64,000 nt of DNA from Trichinella spiralis. Lineage: Eukaryota > Nematoda > Enoplea > Trichinellida > Trichinellidae. Within the stretch, counting starts at the first letter, position 1. Each line of letters begins with the position of its first letter. The notes beneath the pieces are model-generated. The model saw nothing but the letters and a program-made list of their open reading frames with translations. It searched no databases and was not told the origin of the DNA. The translations under genes were made by a program, and so were the position numbers. Below are positions 54,748 through 64,000 of this stretch, piece after piece. The DNA lies in the NCBI GenBank assembly GCA_000181795.3, contig CM012955.1, positions 8,995,022 to 9,059,021 of the forward strand. The letters are read 5' to 3'.

Positions 54748-57700
54748 CAACAGCTCCACTGATGAAAAATGAACAAACAACGAACAAAAAGCAAAGCAAA
54801 AAAGAAAAAAAAATAGTCAAATCACCTGATGAAAACATGCAAATGGATCAGTTTAAATTGGATATGAAAATTCCGATCAGCATCACCTGCTGCTTGCTGA
54901 ACGGAGCAGCAAATGACTAGCAGAGAAATAATGGAACGCTCGACGATGTGTGCGCTTTTATGGGCAACAATTTTTGGTTACGTCAATGCGCACAAATTGC
55001 AACGCACTCGCTTCTCTCAGATAAAACGATGCCCACTAATGAAGCAAAAGCAGGATCGACGACTGGTCCTAGTCCCTACTAGGGAAGATTAATTTTAAGC
55101 TAATAACCCCGGCCAATAGCCGAACGCTTGTCATCGCGTTTCCTGGATAATATTTTAACTCCCTTTCTTTATTATTTTGTTGCGCTCTGAGAAACGTTAT
55201 TCGATCCTGACAGCCACAAAAAAAAACAATCACTCGAAAGTAGACCATTAAAAAATTGATATCTCGGCCAATTTTCCACTGAACACGGTTCAGTATAGAA
55301 CATTTCGAACAACAAAATCAATATTTAATTATCAAGCGATGCACATTAAGGAAGTTTTTGATGTCTCTGAGTGCAAGTTTGTTTGTTTTTTTTCTTCTTC
55401 TTTTTTTTGGTTTAACAGTTATCAGTCAATCAACTGAGTAACAAATCCGCCACTTAGCTTAATACAACGCATGCTACACATGTGAAGCTTTTCTTGTGTA
55501 AACAATTGTTATCTGATAAATTACAGTGCTATTACGCGAGTGTGCTGAAGTTGGAAAGAAATTCAATTTTCAGATTAAAACTATACTTCTACAGTAATAA
55601 CAGGACAAATTTGTTGAAAAGATATCCATTCCAAATGTTTATTTCAGACAAAAAGAGTTGAATAAACTCATAAAAGTTTATTATCGATTTATATTTTTCA
55701 CATTTGACGTATTTTTTACATAAACAACAAAAAAGTTTTCATTATTGTTAAACTGCCAAAATTCAACTGCGTTTTACTTGCTCGACTCATATTACTCTCT
55801 CTGCAGCATTGTATTGATTTTACTCGAATAGGTTTTAAATACTTGCTAGAAAATTACATTTCAGTGCAAAACTTTGACGAAGAAAATTTTGCGTTGTTTA
55901 ATTTTATTACATAAAACAAATCAGCAGAGAATTTTCAGAGAAAAATGATTAATGAATCGACTGAATTACTGAAATGCATAGCATTATTGAAACCGTATGA
56001 ACACTGTTGAAGGCCATTTCAATTACACAGAACGCTATTTTAACCTTTATATCATTCTTATGAAAATTTTTAACAACCATATTTCACGCACAAATGAATT
56101 ACCATATGCAAAACAACAACAACAATAATAATAACAGCAACGTACTTAATTATTCATTCTTCTTCACGCAACAGTAATTTCAAACAACATTTTGTATAAT
56201 TTCAATAAAACTATGCATGTTAGCTATGGTTCATTTTTTTCTCTGTTGTTCACTTTTATATGATGAAAATTATCAATGCATTAAAATATTCAATGAAAAA
56301 AAATTTTCTTTTATGATTTATTACAGTATGTATATTACAGTATATGAAAATGAAGCAATCATCCCATGGTGAATATATTATTGAAAATTTAAGAATAATT
56401 TATTAAAATTTAAATATTGTCTGGCAACAGGATACTATAGTAAATTTATTTTATCATGTAGTGCAAAAAAAGTTCAGTTGAAAAAGTATTCAAAGTTGCT
56501 TTACAACACGACCACATAGCTGCAATTTCAATAAGTCTCGCAGTCTTTTAAACTCATTCTAAATTAAAATAAATTTAAAAAATAAAAGATTAAAATAATA
56601 AAAGAATGCCATTCGACTGTGACAACTTTCAAATAAAATAATGTTGCTATTTTTATAACATTGCGCAACATTGAATGCAATGAAAAGTTTCCGCTTATTG
56701 AACAAAAAAGAAAGACAAGCCAATAATAATTGCTTTTTTACTTTTTCAATAGATATTCATTGATTTTTGAATAAAATAATTCACGTCATGCGTGCGTAAT
56801 TGAAAAAATATTAATATGTGTTGTAATAAAGGAGAAACATGATGCTTAAAAATTTAAAGTTTAATTACGAGTGATAAATAATATGATACTTTATTACTTT
56901 TATAGGCACGCATTTTGCACGTGATTGATGTTTTCCAAATGAGCAGTACCATGTCAAAGTTTCATTTGATTCTTAATTATTCTGCTCGAATGGTTTGTGA
57001 ATACACAGAGTAATTAATAGCTTACAATTCATACGACAGAATAATATGCAGTGAGCGTTTGCTAAATCATGGTTGCCTGAATAATCAACTGCATAAGAAA
57101 CATATAAAATTGATGTATAATAAAATAGATTAAACAGTTAATAGCAAATTTATAGGATGTCACTGTTGAATTATATGATAAACATTCTGCTCACTGAATC
57201 GTTACTTTTAATGCAAAGTGCTTTCTTTCACTTTAATTTTATTTCCAAAGGTCAAAAGAACTAATCAAACTTTCTAAGCTTTAAATGTGAAGTTTTGTGT
57301 AAATCAATTTACTTCGCTGATTTCGGTAAAACGACACTCCCAGAAAGATATAAATTGTTTTGCACTATTTATTATTATTCCTACGAATGCTAATTTTGTT
57401 AACTGTTTGATCAATAATTTTCATAAAGTAAATTGAAAATTCTACAATTAAAGTAAGCTAAAGAAATGAATCCCTCATGATTATATTAACATATTTCTTA
57501 TTGCATCATAGATTATTATTTCTTACTGATGGCAATAATTTCAGTTGTGACGATGAAAATTCTGTAAATAATCATATATATATATATATATATACGTTCA
57601 AAGCTTGCATAATATGTTGTTGTTCTGAGCCAATGAACATCTTAAAATCAGTTTTCATCAGCAGTGTCTGTATTTCAATATTATTTAACTAAATTGAATT

Positions 57701-59029
57701 GAATTTTCGCTTTTTCACATTGTTGGTTGTCATTCTAAAAGTAGCTTTAAATTTGCTGTCGCATGTGATTGCAAAATAACATTCTGATGTATTAATTATG
57801 AATTGCAGTTGTCTGCTTAGATTCATTCTTACAAGCTTAGTAAGAATTGTTTATTTATGCATTAAAAAATAAAGAAAGTTGATAAAAATAAAATGTATGA
57901 AATATGCACAGCATTGTGCATTTTATATCAGTGTATCAATCGAATCAAGTAAGGGCAGGCAAAATGTTAATTTGCGTGATGCAAAGAGAAAGCAACTCTA
58001 TCAAAAGTGTCAAATCATAAAGAACAAAATTTCACAGAAAATAAAACAGCATAATTTTAAATTTAACATTTATCAGCAAACTGCTTGTTAAAAAAATAAA
58101 ATTATCAATACCTACATAAAAACAAGGGCATTGATAACTCTTTGAGTATATGCTTACGTAACAGTGACTTTCAACCAATAAATAATAACTCAGAAAAATC
58201 TTGCGTACAAAAATAGTGAATATCATAAAGCATGCAGAAAATTTTGTTACACACTGCATAACTAAAATTGTATCTAAAAAACAGAAATGTTCTATTATTA
58301 TTATTATTATCATCATCATCTTAAAACACCGGCATGCATGATCAACTTTTTCAAGTACAAAGGAACAGTGAGTTGATGGGTCTCAAAAATTTAGTATAAT
58401 TTTAAAACCGAAACCAGTGAATTGAAGTATGGATGATAAAATTGCTTTATTTAAGAAAAAATTTAGAAAAATGTCGATGAGCTAAATCTAAATTGATTGC
58501 ACTTGACTGACACGCATGGTAATGATTCGCCTCTGTTTAGTATTATTACATGGCCTATAGAATGACTTGCAGCTATATTTATTATCTGTTGAGTATCAAT
58601 CAGTTAAGTACGTTTGCTCATATTTGCGATATTAATAATGATGAAATGGAAAAGATTCAAATGTATTCTATAAACATGGACAATTTGAAAACGGATGCAT
58701 TTAATCCATAAAATGAAAAATTCCTGCAATCTTGAATAATTGTTTACAAAGATTACTACTAGACGAATAATTAAAAACGAGCAAAATCATAGAACTGTTT
58801 GAAATAAGACTTGTTTATTTCGATAAAAAGTCTCATAAGTGACAATAATAAGCTAATATATATATATATATATTTATTTATTTATTTTTTTAAACTTACC
58901 TCGAAATTTGTCACTTTTACTGAACTCGGCAAAAGACCGTGATCGCGTGGAAATCATTTTTAACTAAACAATTATTAAATATTAGATGTTGCCCAATTTG
59001 AATAAAACTAACAGCCTATTTTGCAGCCG
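54748..59029. other. upstream of synaptotagmin, gene-poor
   Basis: The first 400 bases are less AT-rich and contain a CCAAT box (55113-55117), which suits the synaptotagmin promoter and leader. From 55200 on the DNA is AT-rich with TA runs (57576-57594, 58858-58872) and ATT repeats (58293-58318). The open frames are short and low-complexity. I see no gene. Confidence 0.5.
55113..55117 (+). promoter_or_regulatory. CCAAT box upstream of synaptotagmin
   Basis: GGCCAATAGCCGAACG contains a CCAAT core 366 bases before the synaptotagmin ATG (minus strand). The same GCCGAACG string occurs between the paired inverted CCAAT boxes of the GluCl promoter region (about 16151-16159). Confidence 0.3.
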
Positions 59030-59185
59030 GTCAGCAGCAGGTATGCTGCTTTGCCCGTCAACTGATCTGTCGTAAATGCAAAGCTTGCACTTCGCCTTCT
59101 CTGTAACAAGCAACACAGAATCCAATAGCGTAGGCGGATCGACGGTAATTTCCCTCGGCTTTAAGCCAATTGAAATTGTTTATAG

Positions 59186-59526
59186 ATTAATTTCTTAATC
59201 GATGTGATGTCAATACGCTGCTTTTATGATGAAACTCGTCATACTGAACCTGTTTTCCTTGATGAACGTCTTCCTGAGAAGAAAGCGAAGCTGCCGCTTA
59301 AGGCAAGTTTCTGATTAAGCAGCCCAACTTGGCACGTTTATACGTTGGACTAGTGAAAATCAATTTTTCAAATGCTGAGGCTGTATGTCTGTTTGTTCTT
59401 CGAATTGAGCAATGGCCACATTTTTTCGCCATGGCCGTTTTCACTCCTACTGATCGATACTGGAGGAAGCAGTTAAGCCTAATGAACTGGGCCACAAGCG
59501 ACGGATATACTGTCAACATCAATTAG
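59186..59526 (+). pseudogene. coding-like segment with apparent 1-nt frameshift
   Basis: After a good acceptor (TTTATAG at 59179-59185), frame P runs 59186-59314 (through EPVFLDERLPEKKAKLPLK) and stops. Frame Q runs 59302-59526 (KFLIKQPNLARLYVGLVKIN through WRKQLSLMNWATSDGY) to TAG. The two abut at 59300-59304 with no room for an intron; adding one base would give one continuous frame of about 113 codons. Composition and residue usage are coding-like in both halves. An upstream exon from ATG 59075 (MQSLHFAFS, donor at 59103) would fit in phase. I do not recognise the protein. Either it is a pseudogene or the window carries an indel error. Confidence 0.4.
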
Positions 59527-59817
59527 AAATAACATTTAAATAATATTAATTCAACAACAATTTTGTTTTCAAAAACATTTGTCCAAATATACTGCATATG
59601 GAAATGATTAATTTCATAATATTTATGCTTCATTCAGTCCAACTGCTATATAATATTTATGGCCAATTGCTTTTACATGCAAGTTATCATCGTTATTTAA
59701 TACACTAAAATGGTTGGTGTAAAATTCGAATATCAATGTTGTGAACATGGATAGCACCAGTTTTTTATTCAGCGTAAAACTTTTCCGACTGAGCAGTATT
59801 ATATTGAGGAAAATATT

Positions 59818-60604
59818 CTATGCTCTAGTAGTCTTATGATTATCATCACTGCTTGAAGCATAATAATAGACAGCTTCGTTTTCTAATGCAACGTAGAAAA
59901 AGTCATCCATTTCAAGTCGGATCTGCTTTAAGTAAAAGAATGTTTCAGCATTTCACAGCTCTTTCCGTTATTCGGCTAAACAGCAATGTCATTTTTTCGT
60001 TATACGTCACTGAATTCTTTTATTAAATATGAACCAACCACATATTTATATTTATACCTATAAAATAACTTCAACTTTTTGCTTGATCAGTTGGTCAATC
60101 TGTTCATCATTTTCAACTTCATGGAGAAGTTTTCATGCACAAATGTTTGTTGCTTCTTGTCACCTTTTTGTTTGTCTGCTTTTTTTATATTTATATATAT
60201 ATATATACTTTTTCCGAGTTTGAAAAATTTCCGAAATTGTTGACGGTGAACTGAGCTGGTAACACTTCCACCACTTGTGCTTGGTGGGGGATTTTTGGTA
60301 TTTCGACAATTTTCCATTTCATCTCTGCTGAACAACCAAACGGTGCTGAACATCCGGCACGGAGGGTAAAGTTGGCAAATTTGGACGGCTCACAATATTT
60401 GTTTTCTGCTACAAATGTTTGCCCACTCGGACAAGGAGAACTGGGCAACGGATGAATGTTGAAGAAATAATGATAATTCCACCACTGACTGACTGGCAAT
60501 ACGAACAATCTACGGAAACCGAAACAGATGTCGCTGGTGGCATCGTAAGTAACGCTGAGACAGATTTGTGAAAGAGTGTAGTTGACGACGCCACACGGTC
60601 CCAT
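59818..60604 (-). CDS. unrecognised 167-aa protein, two exons
   Basis: Exons 60604-60209 and 59925-59818 (504 nt) join in phase 0. Third-position G/C is frequent in the first exon, unlike noise frames. The first 130 residues contain many Cys (about nine) and two NxT/S sites, which would suit an extracellular or lumenal domain (SPCPSGQTF, CSAPFGCSAEMKWKIVEIP), yet no signal peptide is present at the ATG. The second exon gives MDDFFYVALENEAVYYY and a polar tail. Just upstream, another frame on the same strand (about 60665-60605, KENPAVDFIIFEDKWD) also looks coding, so a further exon or a 1-nt indel at about 60600 is possible and the true N-terminus may be longer. It diverges from the K2P-like gene. 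Confidence 0.45.
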
Positions 60605-60759
60605 TTGTCTTCAAAGATTATGAAATCGACGGCGGGGTTCTCTTTGCTGGTCAATCGGTGTCGTCGATCAAGCTTGAAAATTTCTGATCACTGGGAAATT
60701 ATTAGCTGCTGCTGTTGATGTGCATCGGTGACGGCAAGTTTTCGCAATAAATAAACTGG
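60605..60759. promoter_or_regulatory. putative bidirectional promoter
   Basis: Only 155 bases separate the start codons of the minus-strand 167-aa gene and the plus-strand K2P-like gene. If both starts are right, promoter and both leaders must share this interval. No TATA box in a convincing position was seen. Confidence 0.3.
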
Positions 60760-62947
60760 ATGTCCACAGACACTTGCTGTATTGTCAGCGACGTTTTCGA
60801 TCTCACCGAAACGACAAGCTTGTATTCCACATCCTCCTCAGGCGCTTGGTCTTCGGCAATTTTTCGCTCTCAGAACATGCGCAACGCGTTGTTGGAACAC
60901 TGTCGACGCTTTCGAGCCGCTTTGAACTCCACCCCTTTTCTACTGCTAGCCGCTTTGAGCCTATCCCAATTGCTTGTCGCCAGTCTGCTCGCACTGTTCG
61001 AAGCTCAACAACAGCTCGACCACGACGCCAGTTTGGCCGAAGCGACTTTACATCGCAGAGATCAAATTTTACAACGTATTGCTGGATTGCACTTTGAATT
61101 AGACCACCAGGATATTCACTACTTCACTTGGGTAAATAAAAGTTTGGATTTACTCGACTGGTATGAACAGCTACTTTTGGAAACAAATCCCCATCCGCAT
61201 ACTGGCTACGTCTGCTTTTCTCAAATGTTTCTACTGGTGCTCGCGTCCATCTCTACCACGGGTATGTATGATGTATTTATATATTCAATTTTCATTTTCC
61301 TCACAAAATGTCTGCGCTGTGTGCAACCTTGTTAACGGAAGTTTATTGCATTTCATTTGTATTATCGAGATAAGGTCAATGTTTGGCGAAATAATTCGCC
61401 GCGCAGTTTACCTGATGGAAAGTAGAAATAGAAATGGAAAAATAGGGGTAAAATTCAAATGTTTACGTTTCTCTGAAGTGCCAAATTGTTTTTGAATTTA
61501 TGAAGCTGATAAAGCTAAATTGAGAACTTCATCAGATAGTTCAAATTTCACGGCATAGCAATGATTAATAAACAAAAACATTCAGTTGACGATGAAGTAA
61601 GTAGTTTTAGCTTGACAGAATGCTGATGATGCTCGAGATCAGCTGACGACAATTATTGCAAGAAAATGATGTCATGTTGCTAAGAACAAACATCAGCTTA
61701 ATGCTTTAACGAAATTAGTGCTAATTTTCTCCATTATTCCACCGCTTGCGCGGTTAAAAGTTCTTTTTATTGCGTGTCATCCGCATTTCCACGCTCAACA
61801 CACACACACACACACAGATATATATATATATGTATGCAGACACTAACTGCCAATTAGGTTTCCGTTTAAAAATATTTCCCATCTCAGTATTATTTCATTC
61901 TGACACAAACGTAGTTTGAACATTGTGGCTTCCGCGTGTGTGTGTGACAACAAGCTGATTTTTTAATTTTCTCATAAAAAAATCATCCATTCATTTCATT
62001 CAATAATAATGACTAAAGTGATTGAACAAATCAGCTGTCCCCTCAGTTGAAAATGTTCCACGCTTTAACAGAGCCAATGTTTGGACAATGTTTTACCTTC
62101 AGAGTGAAATGTTTTGCAAAAGAGCAAGCAATTGATCATGTAAAATTGCTGTTATTCAAATGTTGTCAAAATTTTACTTACCTCGATATATATATATATA
62201 TTGCGCTTTTCCCGTATAGGATTCAAACTGCCTGGTCCGAAAACACTGACCGGAAAGGTTCTTCTCGCAGTGTGGTTTGTTCCAGGATTGTTTCTCTTTT
62301 TCCGAACTGCCATCGATTATGGAACCGCACTGTACGCTTTGCTGTTACGAATTTTTCATCTTCTGCATATTCAGAGTGATTTTCGACTTGTCGCTGCTTT
62401 GTCAACTGGCTTTTCAGTGCTGATATTTTTGGCGACAGTGCTTCTGACCCGACTGACACTTTGTGATAGCATCGTTGAAGCAATGGAAATGAACATCTAC
62501 AGCTGGCTGTTGATTGGTACAGGTCACAAATTGGATCAGAGTAAAAATGCCGTGAAAGGATTTTTCATCTGCGTTGCATTTCTTTCCGTAATGATGTTCT
62601 CATTTCTAACCCAGGTATTGTTGTCGTGCAGAACAGAAATTTTCAATCGTCTCAAAGCGGCTTTGGCCATTCAACTGCAAAATTCTCCAAGACTACTATT
62701 GCACGACGACACTTGGTTACCTCGTCTATTTCAACAAAGTGTAAAGTATAGAATTTTGCTGAGCCTGCTTGATCAACGGGACCGAAAAGAGTTGCGATGC
62801 ATCTGGTTTCGTCTGTGCAATTCTGTAGATCAAGACGCACAAACTGACCTGTTGGCAAGTGACGCAACTACACAAACTGCTGACATACGGAAAGTGACCA
62901 TCGATTCTGGCATTGAAAATTCTTGCGCAAAAGCTTCAACCTCTTAA
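60760..62947 (+). CDS. two-pore-domain K+ channel-like (K2P fold), atypical filters
   Basis: Exons 60760-61261 and 62220-62947 (1,230 nt, 409 aa). Topology fits K2P: M1 (about 59-82, ending LLALFEA), a long extracellular cap with helical heptads, pore loop P1 (CFSQMFLLVLASISTTG), M2 (KVLLAVWFVPGLFLFF), M3 (about 216-238), P2 (AMEMNIYSWLLIGTGHK), M4 (FFICVAFLSVMMFSFL) and a cytoplasmic tail. P1 aligns with TWIK-type STTGYGH, and the phase-1 intron falls inside the first Gly codon of the P1 filter, a known conserved K2P intron position. The filters are not canonical: P1 is T-T-G-F-K (residues 166-170, Lys for Gly) and P2 is L-I-G-T-G-H (265-270, Thr for Tyr/Phe). Conduction of K+ is therefore doubtful. 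Family assignment by fold is firm; function is inference. Confidence 0.85.
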
Positions 62948-63119
62948 AAAACATCATTCGTTCAAAATATACTACAGCAGCAGCTGTAAGTAGGCAAGAA
63001 GAAAAAAGAAGAATACTTACACAAAACCAAATTGCCGATTGTTCTGTTTCAACTGCTGACTGCTTGTTATTTGCAAAATTTATTTTTTTTGCTCGTACTT
63101 GAAACTGAATATAAAATAG

Positions 63120-63125
63120 AATAAA
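63120..63125 (+). terminator. candidate polyadenylation signal, K2P-like gene
   Basis: AATAAA lies 172 nt after the K2P-like stop codon, a plausible 3' UTR length. Confidence 0.45.
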
Positions 63126-63349
63126 TGCAAAAAACAAAATTATGAAACTACGAAAACAACATCTACCGCTCAACTGAGCTCAATGAACTTCACCTTTCAC
63201 TATTATTGCCTACCATAGCAAAAACTTAATTTTGAAAAAGATTAATAAATAAACTGTTGAATGAAATGCATCGACAAAAGCAAATAGAATGGAAAAAAAA
63301 ACAAGGAAGAACACCCTGTTCCACATTGTTTTTTTTTACTTTCACTCAG

Positions 63350-63595
63350 AAATGCAGAAGACGGAAAAGGCATTTTGAAAACAGTTCTCAGGATAATGAT
63401 AAAGCGTGCGCTAATAGACAGACAAAAAATGAAAAGTGTCGTAGTCATTATTTCATTGGAAGCAATTGCGAGTTGAATACAATCGCAACACCAATTGAAC
63501 GTCATTATTCACGTGGAAGATGCCTCTGCACAATGCTGTCTATCTCTGCAGATACGCAGACGAACAGCAGCACTGCTGTGATATATCACTTGTGA
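63350..63595 (+). other. candidate terminal exon, unrecognised
   Basis: A pyrimidine-rich tract and TTCACTCAG precede an 82-codon frame ending in TGA at 63593-63595. The product would be basic with six Cys (RRRKRHFEN, RSHYFIGSNC, RCLCTML) and is more balanced in composition than the flanks. No upstream exon with a matching donor was found within reach, and no family is recognised. Confidence 0.25.
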
Positions 63596-64000
63596 GGATA
63601 ACTAATATTATGCAAAGCTTAAAAAACACACTTTTTTCCACACCTGAGACGTAGGCTCTAATGAAAGAAAAAAAACTTGACTTCAACTTCGACACCATCA
63701 CTGCACCAGTGTAGAAGCAAAATAAAGCGGAACAGCTAAAAGCAAAGCGACGACATTATGTTACATGACAGGATGGAAGACGGCATGAGTGTTGTTCCTA
63801 AACAACGCCTCAAAATTTTCAGCAATATAACTGAAAAAACGGCTAGAACACCAAAAGCGCAGAACAAGCAACACTGAGGCCAACAAGAGTAGTAATTCAT
63901 AATAAGATATTGTGATTTCATTTCTCAAGAATCGGACTGCTTGCCATGTTTGGACTTCATCTGACCAGCCAAAAGTGGATTAATAGCATACAGCCAATCT
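63596..64000. other. window edge, no feature seen
   Basis: AT-rich sequence with short frames on the minus strand (63736-63921) that lack support. A gene continuing beyond the window cannot be excluded. Confidence 0.4.

Noticed and set aside
54972-55140. Possible tRNA or snRNA from small palindromes (CCCTACTAGGG)
   Set aside because: No A-box/B-box pair and no cloverleaf; the inverted repeat is only a few bases long.

Overview
This is an AT-rich metazoan (nuclear) window with multi-exon genes, introns from about 50 nt to nearly 5 kb, and many TA, CA/TG and trinucleotide microsatellites. Gene content points to a nematode: a glutamate-gated chloride channel with the AVR-14 split-cassette layout, a TRPN channel (TRP-4/NOMPC), a SRC-2/KIN-22-type Src kinase, an RZ-type RGS protein, a synaptotagmin and a two-pore-domain (K2P) K+ channel relative whose intron splits the pore glycine codon. 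A trichinellid-like genome fits the composition, but I cannot fix the species. I saw no rRNA, tRNA or CRISPR array.

Layout. 1-9.4 kb: gene-poor, with one orphan candidate exon. 9.4-11.2 kb (+): RGS gene. 11.2-17 kb: gene-poor, with two CCAAT boxes before the next gene. 17-27.1 kb (+): GluCl gene with one shared extracellular domain and two alternative membrane cassettes. 27.6-36.2 kb (-): trp-4, 28 recognised exons, mostly one ankyrin repeat per exon. 37.1-37.6 kb (-): unrecognised 116-aa protein. 39.3-43.3 kb (+): src-2-like kinase, 8 exons. 44.0-45.2 kb (-): thioredoxin-fold-like protein without CxxC, convergent with src-2. 45.7-51.0 kb: mobile and repeat DNA (pogo/Tigger-type MITE, degenerate 1.26 kb tandem array, hAT transposase tail). 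53.6-54.7 kb (-): synaptotagmin, whose C2B domain runs into a 10-N gap. 59.2-59.5 kb (+): coding-like DNA broken by an apparent 1-nt frameshift. 59.8-60.6 kb (-): unrecognised 167-aa protein. 60.8-62.9 kb (+): K2P-like protein. 63.0-64.0 kb: one candidate exon.

Most recognised genes belong to neuronal excitability and signalling (GluCl, TRPN, K2P-like, synaptotagmin, RGS, Src). They lie on both strands and do not form an operon. The most unusual signals are: (1) a K2P-fold protein with both selectivity filters non-canonical (TTGFK and IGTGH); (2) a GluCl whose two cassettes differ at the M3 glycine critical for ivermectin (Glu in cassette A, Gly in B) and at the PAR selectivity motif; (3) the near-perfect repeat-per-exon structure of trp-4.

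All exon joins were made by eye from reading frame, GT/AG signals and phase. Joined lengths are multiples of three. First exons of the RGS and trp-4 genes and the 3' end of the synaptotagmin gene are unresolved.
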